A stretch of DNA of 40,000 nt from Chrysomallon squamiferum (Eukaryota > Mollusca > Gastropoda > Neomphalida > Peltospiridae): NCBI GenBank assembly GCA_012295275.1, contig CM022675.1, positions 10,752,016-10,792,015 of the forward strand, in the 5' to 3' direction. The position numbers and the translations under genes were made by a program. The notes under the pieces are model-generated. The model had not been told where the DNA came from and did no database searches. It worked only from the letters and a program-made list of their open reading frames with translations. This document shows, in pieces, positions 1 to 11,544 of the stretch. The first letter of the stretch is position 1. Each line of letters begins with the position of its first letter.

Positions 1-223
1 TTGAAATACAAGACTTTAAATTAATTGCTTATGTACAACTCTCATTTCAGTTCTTTAGTTTTTCCTTTCCTTTCCTTGTTTTTTTTTGTTTTTTTTCCTG
101 GTAGTATATCTGTCAAAAAGCAAATATCTTTTTGTCTTGTCGATTTAAAATAAACAATCAAATAAATAAGTCAAGATCTAAATAAATAAATAAATAAATT
201 AGTGAATTTATATATATATAATA

Positions 224-257
<34 letters not shown>

Positions 258-353
258 AATATGGAACGGTATAGTGATAAATAGATTATATAAAAACAGA
301 AAATACCAATTCTTAATTCAAAAGAGGTTAACAAAGTTAAACAGAATGAACTT

Positions 354-386
<33 letters not shown>

Positions 387-900
387 GTAAGAAAAAGGAA
401 AAGAAGAAGAAGAAAAAGAGAAAGAATAACATACATACACAGATACATTCAAATAAAAAAAAAATGAATAAATAAATAAATGAATAAACAAACAAACAAA
501 CAAGCAAACAAACAGACAGACACACATATATGCAAACAAACAAACAAATAAATAAATAATTTTTCTCAGAAAGTTCTCGAAATAAATCAGTTTAACAAGA
601 AGAAGACAGAGGAGCAAAAAGATAGCTTCAAAAAAAAAAAAAAAAAAAAAAAAATTAACTACGACAAAACGAAAATGAAATATAACTCTTAAATTCTTTT
701 CTAAAATAAATCAATTTTTGAAGAAGAAAGAAAAAAAAAAAAAAAAGAAGAAGAAGAAAAAGAAGAGAAAACCTATACAAGAATCTACAAAATAACATTT
801 TTTTTTTTTTTTGGCTAAACTTGTACAAGCAGATGCGTTAACATGTAAAACTGTAGGACGTAACGTTATATCACATCTTGAAGTCGGAAAAGTTTTGAGA
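1..900. repeat. Simple-repeat-rich 3' flank
   Basis: Holds poly(A) at about 226-256, 630-653 and 729-747, (CTA)n at 354-387, AAAT and CAAA tetranucleotide runs at 175-200, 470-510 and 540-560, and poly(T) at about 800-812. No gene is seen. Confidence 0.85.
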
Positions 901-1620
901 CATGCCAATTAGGCAAGCTATTTCATTTTTCCTCTAATTCTCGTGTTGAAAAGACCAGGCCATTTCGCATCGGAATGTGCGTGGTGACAAAAGAAGTAAA
1001 TGGATTTTTGTGCTTTCTGGCATGTTGGAAAACATGTTTGACAAAGCCGTTAAGATAAATACAATGGAGTGGAAGAAAGGTTTTCATCTTGTTGCAGATT
1101 TTTGTGTTGTTTTGTTTACACCGCGGAGCTGTTTTGTATATTCAGAAACAAAACAAACACTTATCTGTGAAAAACGTTAGACTGTATATTATAAAGTTAT
1201 GTTTTTCTGTAGAGACGATCAAGCTGTATTTAAATCGCTTGGTCTTTATAAAGCAAAATAAAGAATTTTAAAAATAATAGAACGTTGTATATTATAAATT
1301 GTTATGATTATTTGAGATTGATTGTTTTTAATAAAGCATAAAACACTGTTTTTACATTTATATTCTTTATGAAGCACACTGTACAGTTTAAAAAACAAAC
1401 ACACACACAGACAAAATCATAAAAAAAACAACAAAAAAAAAACATTTGTTCTTTATAACGAATTACATAGAATGTTTCAAAAAAACACTTTAAAAGCTAC
1501 ATCCATTTATCTGGATTGTCATTTGACTGAAGTTGTAAAGTGTTTTATAAATATATCAGTTTAAAAATTAAATGATTTTGTGTATTTTTCATACTTTCAT
1601 GAAAACGATAAACCCTAATT
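901..1620. other. AT-rich unique sequence, no gene seen
   Basis: Mostly non-repetitive. Open frames at 977-1180 and 1089-1271 are short, unrecognised and lack any domain signature, so I do not call them. A short A-rich/CA stretch lies at 1390-1440. Confidence 0.6.
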
Positions 1621-1713
1621 TTGATATTCCAAATGTTACTGACATCCATTTTTAAAGATGGCCGCCAACAGGTGTGTTATAAAAATCTAATTGTTACGAT
1701 TCAAACTTTGTCT

Positions 1714-1716
<3 letters not shown>

Positions 1717-1787
<71 letters not shown>

Positions 1788-1980
1788 GTCTCTGTCTCTC
1801 TGTCTGACTGTCTCTCTGTCTCTCTCTATGTCTTTATCTCTGCCTGTCTCTCTCTGTCTCTTTCTCTATGTCAATCTGTCTTTTTCTTTGTATCGCTCTC
1901 TTTTTATGTCTCTGTCTGTCTGTCTCTGATTATCTCTGCGTCTCTGTATCTGTCTTTCTGTATGTCCGTCTCTCTCTTTC
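1717..1980. repeat. (CT)n tract with degenerate CT/GTCT tail
   Basis: Pure CT from about 1717 to 1777, then interrupted CT/GTCT units to about 1980. The Ser/Leu-rich frames over it are repeat translations. Confidence 0.9.
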
Positions 1981-2580
1981 TATCTTTGTCTCCTTAGATT
2001 TTCTATTCTTCAACACGTCTATTTGCTGTTTCTGTAGTGTTTTTCTTTTCAGCGTTCTACTGTTACTCACACGACAAATTTGCAGTTTCCTGTCAGAAGA
2101 GGTATGAATCCACTTTGGAATTTTCATTTTCCTCTTCTTGAATTGCTAAGAGGCTTTTCCAAGTTAACAATCAAATCACCCCATATTACTAGTTAATCGT
2201 AGCTGTTAACGCCAATCAAACACAATACAGAAGTCTTTAAAAATCTCTATTTTATTTCTACTCGGGCAAAGCGATTGAGTAAATTTCAGTATGGATGTTG
2301 TGATATAAAACGTGTTTTCTCGGAATGTTATCTGAATTATCTATTTACCAAGACTTCGTTAGGGATTAGCACAATTAATTATTTAAATAAGATAAAACTA
2401 TTTTATTTTGTCTGTGTAATGTTAATCTGTATTTAAACATTTTGGTTTATATTGTCATATGGTACGTAAATATATCAAAGGATATTAAGGATAATTTGTT
2501 GGTTATGCACAAAATTTGCCTGTGACTTGAAAGTACCAGTTTTGTCTTTATATTATTATTATTATTCATTATAATGTATG
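1981..2580. other. AT-rich unique sequence, nothing recognised
   Basis: No microsatellite of note until the small (TTA)n at 2550, and no credible coding sequence. Confidence 0.5.
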
Positions 2581-2589
2581 ACATGACTA

Positions 2590-2712
2590 AAGAACAAAAT
2601 AAATAAAATATAAAATAAATAAATAAATAAAATAAGTAAAGTATAGTAAAGTAAAATAAAATAAAATAAATAATATTAAAATAACAACAATAACAACAAC
2701 AACAACAACAAC

Positions 2713-2778
<66 letters not shown>

Positions 2779-2823
2779 AAATAATAAATAAAATAATAAA
2801 TAAACAAACAAACAAACAAACAA
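2590..2823. repeat. Compound AAAT/AAAAT/AAC/AAT/AAAC repeat
   Basis: Tetra- and pentanucleotide A-rich units merge into (AAC)n at about 2695-2713, (AAT)n at about 2714-2770 and (CAAA)n at about 2802-2823. Low-complexity Tyr/Ile frames on the minus strand are artefacts. Confidence 0.9.
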
Positions 2824-3240
2824 AATCTGTGGAGATTCATTCTCTCTAAAACAGTTTTAAAATGTATTAAAATGTGGTTAGATGCATTTAAACTTATAAT
2901 TATATTTATTCATTCATTCATTAAAATTTGACGATATTTTATATTTATTTATTTATTTATATATTTATTTTATTTTATTTTATTTATTCTATTTTTTACT
3001 TTTTTAAATTCTTATTTTATTTTTACTTTTTTTGTTCAACAATAACTGAGACAGATTAATAACTGAAACAATGAAGGCACGGAGCTGAATAAATAAACAC
3101 TTTTGTGACGTGAATACGTCGTTATGTGACAAAACTGGCGCCATGTTGTACGTTTAGAACAAGTCCGAGTCCGGTTTGTTTATGTTTTGTCATCATAAAT
3201 TTCCATCATTTCAGTTACCTGTAGCGTACTGGTCAAATGA
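2824..3240. other. TTTA run and a small unique island
   Basis: (CATT)n at about 2910-2923 and TTTA/TTTTA at 2940-2990. Then a non-repetitive island at 3040-3240 contains GTGACGTGAATACGTCG at about 3106-3122 and GGCGCC at about 3139. The island could be regulatory; nothing more specific can be said. Confidence 0.4.
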
Positions 3241-3252
3241 AACGTGATACTG

Positions 3253-3253
<1 letters not shown>

Positions 3254-3290
<37 letters not shown>

Positions 3291-3570
3291 TGTGTGTGTT
3301 TGTTTGTGTGTGTTTGTGTATGTGATTATTATTATTATTAGTTTAACTTCAGTTAATACACAATAACCACTATCAGAGTGTCTACCTAATTGTTTCTCTT
3401 TTTGTTTATGCGTGTGTCTGTGTGTGTGTGTGTGTCTTTCTAGCTATTCTTCCATCTCTCATTCTCTTATTATTTTTCTTTCTCATTCTTAAGCATTCAT
3501 TTCTCTCTCTCTCTCTCTCACTGAAACACACATATACACGCACGCACACACGTGTGTTGTGTGTGTAATA
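3254..3570. repeat. (GT)n with CT and AC stretches
   Basis: (GT)n at about 3254-3330 and 3410-3435, (CT)n at about 3503-3520, and AC/GT repeats meeting in the palindrome ACACACGTGTGT at 3546-3557. Confidence 0.85.
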
Positions 3571-4260
3571 TTTCGTCAAAGAGTAAAATACTACATCCTA
3601 TGGTGCTTTTGTTTTATTTGTTTGTTTGTTTGGTTTTGTATTTGTTTGTTTTTTTGTTTGTTTGTTTTTCGAAATAATCTTCTATTTGTAGCATACAGTA
3701 GATTCAGTGAAGTCACTTAATGATCTATAATGTATTAGTATTACACCGTAAGTGTTGCTAAAAAAATTAATTGTATAATTCATTCATTCATTCATCCGTT
3801 CATTCCTCACTCATACATTCCATCTCTCCTTTCCATTCGTTCATTCATGGTGAACTAAAGAAAGAAGGAAAAACGACAAACACGGAATTATCATAGATTA
3901 CATTTTTTTTTTCTTTTTTGGTTCCAACACTGTAACGACACAACATAAATAAATTCAGTAAATCGTGGATGATGTAAAAACAAACAATGACGCTTCCTAA
4001 GTAATAACATGAAACGAGAATACAATGATTGAGCATTTTCAAGGCGTTTTCGTGATTTATTAAATTTCAATAAAACCATGCAACCATGTCCATGTCAGGC
4101 GTGCTTAGACAGTTGTCTGAAAAAAGAAGGTTAACGTGATATCAACCGTGATAGCAAACTGACATATAGCTGAATCAGACGTTTTTCAATTCTCTGGTGG
4201 GGTTTTTTTTTTCAAACGTTTTCGTAGTATAATGAAGGTAATAGAAATGATAAATCCCAT
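3571..4260. other. AT-rich flank with (TTTG)n and (CATT)n
   Basis: (GTTT)n runs at about 3610-3668 and (CATT)n at about 3779-3805. The rest is unique AT-rich sequence without a recognisable gene. Confidence 0.6.
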
Positions 4261-4264
4261 TTCA

Positions 4265-4266
<2 letters not shown>

Positions 4267-4304
<38 letters not shown>

Positions 4305-4425
4305 CTTCGATTTTATTATCATCGATTTTATTTCAAAATCGATTAATTCATATCACTGTTAGAAACAGGACACATAGTGAAAAGAGAAAAATCACGTTAT
4401 TTAATTTCTTTTCTATCTTTTGAAG

Positions 4426-4488
<63 letters not shown>
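4267..4488. repeat. Facing (TTA)n and (AAT)n arrays
   Basis: (TTA)n at 4267-4304 and (ATA)n at 4426-4488 are reverse complements about 120 bp apart and could fold into a stem of about 38 bp. Confidence 0.85.
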
Positions 4489-4490
<2 letters not shown>

Positions 4491-5015
4491 TAATAAGCTA
4501 TTTATTGCAGGATATTATAAACAATGATGCATGACAACGATTGGTTACCCTGATTGTTAATACCAAGTTAATATTTCACTCAAATTGTCATGGTATTATT
4601 GAAACTTCATGGTAACGGTAGAGGCAGAAAATAACTTTTTTTTCAACATGTTTTAAAACACATCGTCTTTCTCTATACTGAAACTAACTATTTTACTCAA
4701 CTAAAGGCGTAAGTATGGACGGCAGCTCTGTCTTTTGTTTAACCACTGACTAGCTGTACAAAAACACAAAAAATCTGTGATGACGTCATACATGACGTCA
4801 TTCCTCTTGTCACATACCCTTTAGCAACGTTTCGGTAATGTGACGACTTCGAAGATGCCGTCATTAAATTTTCCTCGTGACATTTCCAATTGGTAAATCT
4901 CATTTGGTATTGCGATGACGTCATACATTACGTCATTTTTAACCTCATGCGAAATTTCCAATTTTTCATTAGCAGTTCATTTCACGACAAAATTAATACA
5001 TACTTCCACAAATTT
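4491..5015 (-). other. Hox4 3' UTR / 3' flank with paired TGACGTCA sites
   Basis: This follows the Hox4 stop codon on the gene strand. It contains two copies of a 24-bp block, each with two CRE-type octamers 12 bp apart: TGACGTCA at 4781 and 4793, and TGACGTCA at 4916 with TTACGTCA at 4928. On the gene strand AATAAA occurs at about 4506-4501, about 510 nt past the stop, so most of this may be 3' UTR. The polyadenylation assignment is weak because AATAAA is common in such AT-rich repeats. Confidence 0.45.
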
Positions 5016-5320
5016 TCACAATATTGTTAAGTCAGAATGCGAAAGTTCAAGGCCGTTGCTATTGTCAATTCCTCCGTCTAGCATCCGGGTTTTTGTGTTT
5101 GGCATTTTGTGTTCTTTCTTCCACTTCATTCTGCGGTTTTGAAACCAGATTTTTATCTGTCTCTCAGACAGTACTAAAGTGTGTGCAATCTCTATTCGCC
5201 TTCGTCTTGTTAAATATCGATTAAAGTGAAATTCCTTTTCCAGTTCCAGAATTTGATGTCTTGTGTAGGCGGTCCGGTTCCGTTTCGATTCAGGCATCAG
5301 AGATGAACTGTTACTGCTGC
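5016..5320 (-). CDS. Hox4: Hox4 (Deformed-class) exon 2: homeodomain and C-terminus
   Basis: This exon encodes the DNA-binding homeodomain (5288-5109, 60 codons) of the same Hox4 gene. Key features are the N-terminal arm KRNRTAYTR, helix 1 [13 protein letters not shown], helix 2 with [15 protein letters not shown], and recognition helix [15 protein letters not shown] with Ile47, Gln50, Asn51 and Arg53. After the domain, KEHKMPNTK matches the group-4 signature (K-x-PNTK in Dfd and vertebrate Hox4). [10 protein letters not shown] and AHTLVLSER resemble Deformed specifically. The exon begins after CCAG (AG at 5322-5321). The split codon G+GC gives Gly, joining VPG to [11 protein letters not shown] and leaving about 17 residues between YPWM and the homeodomain, a short linker as in other Hox4 proteins. 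The tail after PNTK is about 24 residues, ending LSHSDLTIL and a stop at 5018-5016. No other group fits as well; Hox5 and Antp-class proteins lack the PNTK motif. Confidence 0.97.
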
Positions 5321-5353
5321 CTGGAAATAAATAAATAAATAAATAAATAAATA
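5321..5353 (-). repeat. (TTTA)n microsatellite forming the exon 2 acceptor tract
   Basis: On the gene strand a run of ATTT units ends directly in TTTCCAG at the splice acceptor, so the microsatellite takes the place of an ordinary polypyrimidine tract. Confidence 0.85.
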
Positions 5354-5546
5354 TTAAAATAATAATAATAAAAAACAAATTACATGAATAAATAAAAAAA
5401 AAAATAATAATAATAATTAAATAAATATATAAATAGACAGACAGACAGACAGACAGACAGAGTCGGATAGAGAAATATTACAGTATGAATTAGGATTGTC
5501 TTTCTGTGTCTTTCTGTCTATTTCTCTGTGTGCCTTACCGTTCTCT

Positions 5547-5626
<80 letters not shown>

Positions 5627-6016
5627 ATTATGATGGAAACTAAAGACTAAACGCATTATTTATACTTGTGACAGACTGTTTTCATTCTTCCTAAGATAAA
5701 CATTTTATTGTTCTAATTATTTTCCTCAAATTCATTTTTTTTTTTTCCTAATGAAAATAAGTACAAATATGACTGGTAGGTTTTTTTAGAATAAAAAAAA
5801 AAATTAAGTACATAGTATTATTTTAGTATTAAAAAGAACAAAAACAAAAAAAACCTATATCAAATAGAAAAACAAATGAGGAGAGAAACGTTGTTTTTCA
5901 GTGACCAGAGATTTGGTGTGATTTCTATTTACTAATCCTTAATTATAAACAAACACACGAACAAAAAAAAAACAAAAAAACAACTAAACTAACAAACAAA
6001 TAAATAAACAATACCA

Positions 6017-6103
<87 letters not shown>

Positions 6104-6240
6104 TGTTCCTCACATGACCTACAGGTGGCACTTAGTATCAACGACCTAATATAAAAGAAGATCAAGAAAAAAAAAAAAGAAGATAAAAAAAAATATATAT
6201 ATACAATAAAAAAATCACTTGTGCAAAAATATCACAAGTA
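5354..6240. repeat. Intron: AAT, CAGA, CT and TTA arrays
   Basis: (AAT)n near 5355 and 5404, (CAGA)n at about 5437-5460, (CT)n at 5549-5624, A-rich stretches at 5790-5870 and (TTA)n at about 6020-6102. Unique sequence lies between 5640 and 5780. No exon is seen. Confidence 0.85.
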
Positions 6241-6745
6241 AACGCTTGGCGCCAACAGGCAAAGCACGCAGGTCAGGAACTCCGCTATTCCTTTTTTTAT
6301 GTCTTCCACCATTAGCCCCGCGCACCAGCATTCACAGCGGAGGCACAATAACGACTTGTATTTTACGACACGAGAAGCTGGCTTGACTTTTATTATAGCA
6401 TTTTTATGTTCCAGTGAAGTGCGGGACAGTATTATTATGCGTGCTGGGAGATGGAAGAGCCCGCGAACATAAAAAAAAAAATCTTGAGACATGTGGCATT
6501 TGCTTGGGGAGAAACGACGAGACATTCTAGTCAAGGTTAAGAGAGCGTTCGGCTAAACTCAAAGACGTCGTCTTTCCATTGTTTATTCTCGAATCATTTA
6601 GTCCAAGGGATTACTGTTAAGCTAGCTATTTGTAAGAATTAGGAGCGGTGGAGACTGGATGTGAATGATGTCTTGTTTGTTAGGAAATATTATAGTTTGG
6701 ATTACGACCCTGTTGGTCTGTGTTTTTTTTCAGACTTCTTCTGTG
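6241..6745. other. Intronic unique island
   Basis: About 500 bp of mixed composition with few repeats. A 100-codon minus-strand open frame (6534-6232) has no recognisable domain and no clear splice context, so I leave it uncalled. Candidate intronic regulatory sequence only. Confidence 0.35.
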
Positions 6746-6746
6746 T

Positions 6747-6747
<1 letters not shown>

Positions 6748-6808
<61 letters not shown>

Positions 6809-6843
6809 TTATCTTTCTCTAACACTCAGTTTCTTCTCTCTCT

Positions 6844-6895
<52 letters not shown>
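6748..6895. repeat. (GT)n followed by (CT)n
   Basis: GT dinucleotides run 6748-6806 and CT dinucleotides about 6847-6895, with a short mixed spacer. Cys/Val and Ser/Leu frames here are artefacts. Confidence 0.9.
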
Positions 6896-6901
<6 letters not shown>

Positions 6902-7170
6902 GTCTCTTTCTGTGTCTGCCTATCTTTTTCCATCTCTCTTATCTTTACTATGGATGTTTTTAGAACAAATATGCAGAACCATCTTCAATAGTAAAATAAA
7001 AGATGCTTAGTGTCATCTGATGTATCGTTTGTGGTTTCTTATTGTTAGATTTCTATGCTATAGCTCGGAATGGTTCAGGGTAATAATAATACAGAGCAAC
7101 AAACTTCCGATAGTACTAAGGTGGAAATAACTGACATGAAAAGTCCAGTAGGAATTGTTAGATAAGGTTA

Positions 7171-7275
7171 AGAAAAGTCGGGATATTTCGGAAGACATCG
7201 ACAGAGGTCGGAAACGTGTCGTCAAAGGTCGGTACATGTCGGAATATGTCGCGAAAGGTCGCGAAAGGTCGGAAA
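7171..7275 (+). repeat. Ten-unit decanucleotide array (NNNNNNNTCG)
   Basis: TCG recurs at 7178, 7188, 7198, 7208, 7219, 7229, 7239, 7249, 7259 and 7269: ten units with 10-bp spacing and one 11-bp step. Typical units are GAAAGGTCG and ATATGTCG-like. Related GGTCGGAAA sequence returns at about 7330. The unit contains a CpG and is unlike the AT microsatellites around it. Confidence 0.85.
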
Positions 7276-7510
7276 TTATTTCTGTATCTCTAGGAAAATC
7301 GGACAACTGGCGCAAAATAAGGGGAAAAGGTCGGAAAATATAGTAACGAACAAAGTTTCGGGCAGGAAGAAGTAGATTTTCAGAAAAGTGTTTAATTAGT
7401 GCAAGTGTGATAGGTTAGAGCAATAAATATTGTCTCTATAGATCTCTGATTAATACAGTAATTTTGAAAATGAAATCATCTACTTTTATTCTTTTTGGTT
7501 CCTTTATTAT

Positions 7511-7655
7511 TATCATATCATATCATATCATATCATATTATATTATATTATATTATATTATATTGTATTATATTATATTACATTACATTACATTACATTA
7601 CATTACATTATATTATATTATATTATATTTCGTTGTATTACTCTGTATTGCATTA
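7511..7655. repeat. Pentanucleotide array in variant blocks
   Basis: Blocks of ATCAT, then ATTAT, then ATTAC, then ATTAT again, all 5-bp periodic. This block structure suggests expansion of point-mutated units. Confidence 0.9.
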
Positions 7656-7920
7656 TACTCTATAATTTTATAAACCCGGCGCTTTGTATTCATAACACGT
7701 GCTTTTCGCAATCAAGCGTTTATCGAGTTTCAGTCCCTCGTCCCGTATCGTCTTACGACGTATCAATAACACAAACTCTCTGGCGCTCGAAAGTCACCGA
7801 ATGTCAATCGATTTGAAAACAAAGTCATAAAACGTCACATGAATAATTAAATCTCTTCAATTATGAAATTGCTGGCTACCTGGCTGTTGAGAATGCAATT
7901 AGCGGGTTTAATTCTCTAAA
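7656..7920. other. Intronic unique island, candidate enhancer
   Basis: Non-repetitive sequence with several CpGs and homeodomain-type cores such as AATTATGAAATT near 7859 and CAATTAGC near 7898, plus TACCTGGCT near 7879, which recurs at 12734 in another intronic island. Function is inferred only. Confidence 0.3.
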
Positions 7921-7956
<36 letters not shown>

Positions 7957-8188
7957 TCTGTTGATGAAAACAGCATGCACCAAGTGTATTTGATATTTTA
8001 TGACATAGACAGACAAAGTGCCACATATATATATAACAACAATAGACTAAAGTGTAGACAGTCTGCTAGATATTTACGTATATTTACATGCATATGTACA
8101 TACATACATGCATATTGAATACATGATATATACATACATTCATTCATATATACAGACATATATTATATATATGTTTATATGTATATGC

Positions 8189-8223
<35 letters not shown>

Positions 8224-8690
8224 TACACACATTTACGCATAATAACACATATTCAGATATATAAACTCTTTGAAAACATCACCATTACATGAATTTATCT
8301 GTAGAAAATATATATATTTCTATAAAATATATCACAACTATTTCATCTATTTCCAGTTATTTATACACTAAAGATAAACCTGTATTGAACGTGCAAACCT
8401 AATTGGTATTTTGCTTCATCTTATTCTCATAACAAAGGTAAAAAAACGAAAGCCCAAATCTTCATCTATATAGAAGAATATTTTTAAGATAAAACATGAG
8501 CTAAGTAAGAAACTTCTGAGGTGTTTGTCACGTAGGTTCAATGGTTTGAATGATCCACGGATAGTTGTATAGTTTTACTTATAACGAGGATATCAATACT
8601 AAAAGGGAAATTTGTATTGGAATATTTTATTTTATGATTAACGTCTTCTTTTTACACGTAGTGTTTTTTTTTTTTTTTGTTCTACTGCAG
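7921..8690. other. Intron: poly(A), AT/AC repeats and AT-rich sequence
   Basis: Poly(A) at about 7924-7954, ATAC/AT repeats at about 8090-8200 and (AC)n at about 8201-8222. The remainder is AT-rich without features. Confidence 0.7.
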
Positions 8691-8734
8691 CTAATAACAG
8701 CACTGCCACTGATGAAACTGGTACTATCACCATT

Positions 8735-9070
8735 GCTGTTGTTGTTGTTGATGATGATGATGATGATGATGCTCTACTCCTTTTATTAACTGCTGTTGCT
8801 CTTCTTCTATTCATCATCATTGTCTTTTTTCTTTGTTAGTATCATCTTATTCATCATCATCATCATTTCTTCGTATATCTGTTTCCTTTTTTTCACCATC
8901 ATCATCATCAACATCATCATCAACACCATTATCAACATCATGCCCATGCTTCTTTTCCTTCTGCGTTTCATATCACCTAAGATTATAGCGATTATCGTCA
9001 GAATAATCAGCATCAACTTCTTCTTCTTTTTTCTTCTTCTTCTTCTTCTTCATCACCTTTTTCTTCTTTT
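8735..9070. repeat. Trinucleotide-rich GTT/GAT/ATC/TTC stretch
   Basis: Short arrays of GTT, GAT, ATC and TTC follow one another. Open frames exist on both strands because stop codons are rare in these units; I reject them as coding. Confidence 0.8.
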
Positions 9071-10400
9071 TCTGTCTTCCCTGTTTCTTTATCTCGACAA
9101 CTGTCCATGTCAAGGAAGTTTATATTTCAGTTTAACTGCCTGTTCAAGATTCTAACCTCGTCTCTCATTTTCGCTGGCACGCGAATAACAAACATAATAT
9201 GACAGATATATGCGTCAGTTTTTCCTCTTTTATTTTTATTTATTTTTTGCTTTTTTTAAACACAGGAAATTTTCCTACTTTTTTTTTTTTTTTTTTTTCT
9301 GTTGGCCAATTTATCAAGAACTCTTAAATACTTTAATCTTTGTGACCGAAGTTTTTGCTTTTTAGCTGGCTGAAGGATAACTGGATCTATTACAGGACCG
9401 AATCATACAGTGTGAACATTGCTTGCTAAGTTATATCAGATTACTGAAAATATAATGTCGTATTTATGATTGATATATAGATTAATTAAGCTACTTTTTC
9501 TCCTTTTTCTCCTATTTTTTTTTTTTTCTTGCAAAGCATTTGGCTTGTTCCTGTGTTTGTTTAATGCTCATTTTTGTTTTATTAGAAATAACAAATATTT
9601 TGAAATTTACATTCACCATAGTAATGACAACACTGTTCCGTTTGAAATTTAGGTGTTTTGTTATACTGAAACAGATAGATACTATGGTATGATTTTTTTC
9701 TGGCGTTTTGTTTTACATTACAAAGTATTATTAATTATAAATCAATAAAAAAAAAAAAAAAAAAAAAAAAATAAAAAAAACTTTACCATTCATCAAAATT
9801 AAACTGCAAATAAAAGACAGTGTTATAAGGCCACGCACACATAAACGCACACACAAGAACACATACGCACACAAAATACACAACCACATTTGCACGCAAG
9901 CTTATACGCCAGACACAAAGAACACGCACTCTCAGATACACTTCCACATACGCACACACGCACACACGCACAACAAACAAACACACTAACATAATTTATA
10001 TTTACAAAGGCCATACATCTACTCACAAACATGCACTCGCACATGCACGCAACGCAACACGAGACCAGACACGTGTTGTAACGTATTTATCTCACCTATA
10101 GATTAACAATTATTATTAATGAAATAATTCACCTTCTGACATTTTTATGTTTATTACTGCTACCAGACACTGGTCTGTACTCGGCAAATAAAGTTCTTAT
10201 TAATCACGGTGATATATTTAAACTGTTCATAATTTTCAGACACTTAAGCGTTGAAATTATTTTCTAGATGTTGACAAGAACTGAAAAAAAGCAGTTTTAT
10301 TGCGATCCTTGAGATAGTGAAGACATTTATTTTTGAAATTTGTCATGACACGTGAAAAATTGCATAATGAGAAATTTAATATTAATATAATGTCGATTAT
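9071..10400. other. Intron: unique AT-rich sequence with poly(T), poly(A) and imperfect AC repeat
   Basis: Poly(T) at 9278-9298 and 9514-9528, poly(A) at about 9748-9780, and an imperfect ACGC/ACAC-rich stretch at about 9830-10060. No coding sequence is recognised. Confidence 0.6.
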
Positions 10401-10821
10401 CTAAATAAAAAATAAAATAATAATAAATAAAATAAAATAAAATAAAATAAAATGAATAAAATAAATAAAAAATAAATAAATAAATAGTAATAATTATGTT
10501 TTGATATAAATAATTTGCTCAATAGTTGTTTTAATGCAGTGAAAAAGGTTATTTATAATATTAATCTTATAATCATTTTGTTTTAATAATAAAATGGGAG
10601 CATGGAGTTATAAATTGTCAGCTTCTTGAATAAAACAGCTGAATAAAGTTGAATTATAATATTAATATATGTTGATGAATGCAATAGTAAAATGATCACA
10701 AAACGCGAATAATAAAATATTGTATACTGATTGAAAAAAAAAAAAAAAAAAAAAATAAACATAAAATAAAATAATAACAACAATAATAATATATCAATAG
10801 CAACAACAACAACAACAATAG

Positions 10822-10873
<52 letters not shown>

Positions 10874-11000
10874 ATATATAAATAGTAATTAACATTAAAA
10901 TTACAAATAAAATTAAAATTAAAATTAAAATTAAAAATTAAAAATTAAAACATTGGAAAGAAAAAAAAAAAAAAAACTATGATATTAATTTTATGTTGTT
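10401..11000. repeat. Intron: AAAAT, AAAT, AAC, AAT and AAAATT repeats
   Basis: AAAAT/AAAT runs at 10405-10490, poly(A) at 10735-10755, AAC/AAT/AAAT at 10800-10875 and (AAAATT)n at about 10908-10948. Confidence 0.85.
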
Positions 11001-11441
11001 TTTTTATCTAAAAATAAAGTTCTTGAACCCCATCCACGAATTGTTAAAACCTTGAATCGTAGCCCTAATACTGTGTTGTCTAGATCTGCCGGAATAACTG
11101 ATAAATTACTGGAAAAAAAAGTTAATGGTTTGTTTGTAGATTAAACAAAATTCATGCTCCGTGGATATTAGATTTTTATTTTCTAATTTGTTATACCAAT
11201 GAAATATTACATTAAAACAGGAAGCAAATGAAAATGTAAATAAATAAATGAATAAACAAACAGTGAAAAAGTAAGTAAACAAATATATAATTAGTAAAAA
11301 ATGATAAATTGTAATAAACAATGACATAAAAACATGAAGTAAAATAAAACAGAGGCAAAGGAAAGAAAAAGAAAAAAGAAAGAAAAGTAAAACTCATAAA
11401 AATATAGAGCTTTGTTTCTGGTGAAAAATCAAAATATAAAA
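11001..11441. other. AT-rich intron segment, nothing recognised
   Basis: AT-rich, with short AAAT runs near 11240 and an A-rich stretch near 11360. Low-complexity minus-strand frames only. Confidence 0.6.
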
Positions 11442-11444
11442 AAA

Positions 11445-11486
<42 letters not shown>

Positions 11487-11509
11487 GTACTAATTTCACG
11501 GTAATACAC

Positions 11510-11544
<35 letters not shown>

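Noticed and set aside
6232-6534. 100-codon minus-strand frame in the Hox4 intron
   Set aside because: No recognisable domain and no clear flanking splice sites; the surrounding sequence looks like unique non-coding DNA.
8735-9016. Met/Ile/Ser-rich frames on both strands
   Set aside because: They translate GAT/ATC/TTC triplet arrays and have no independent support.
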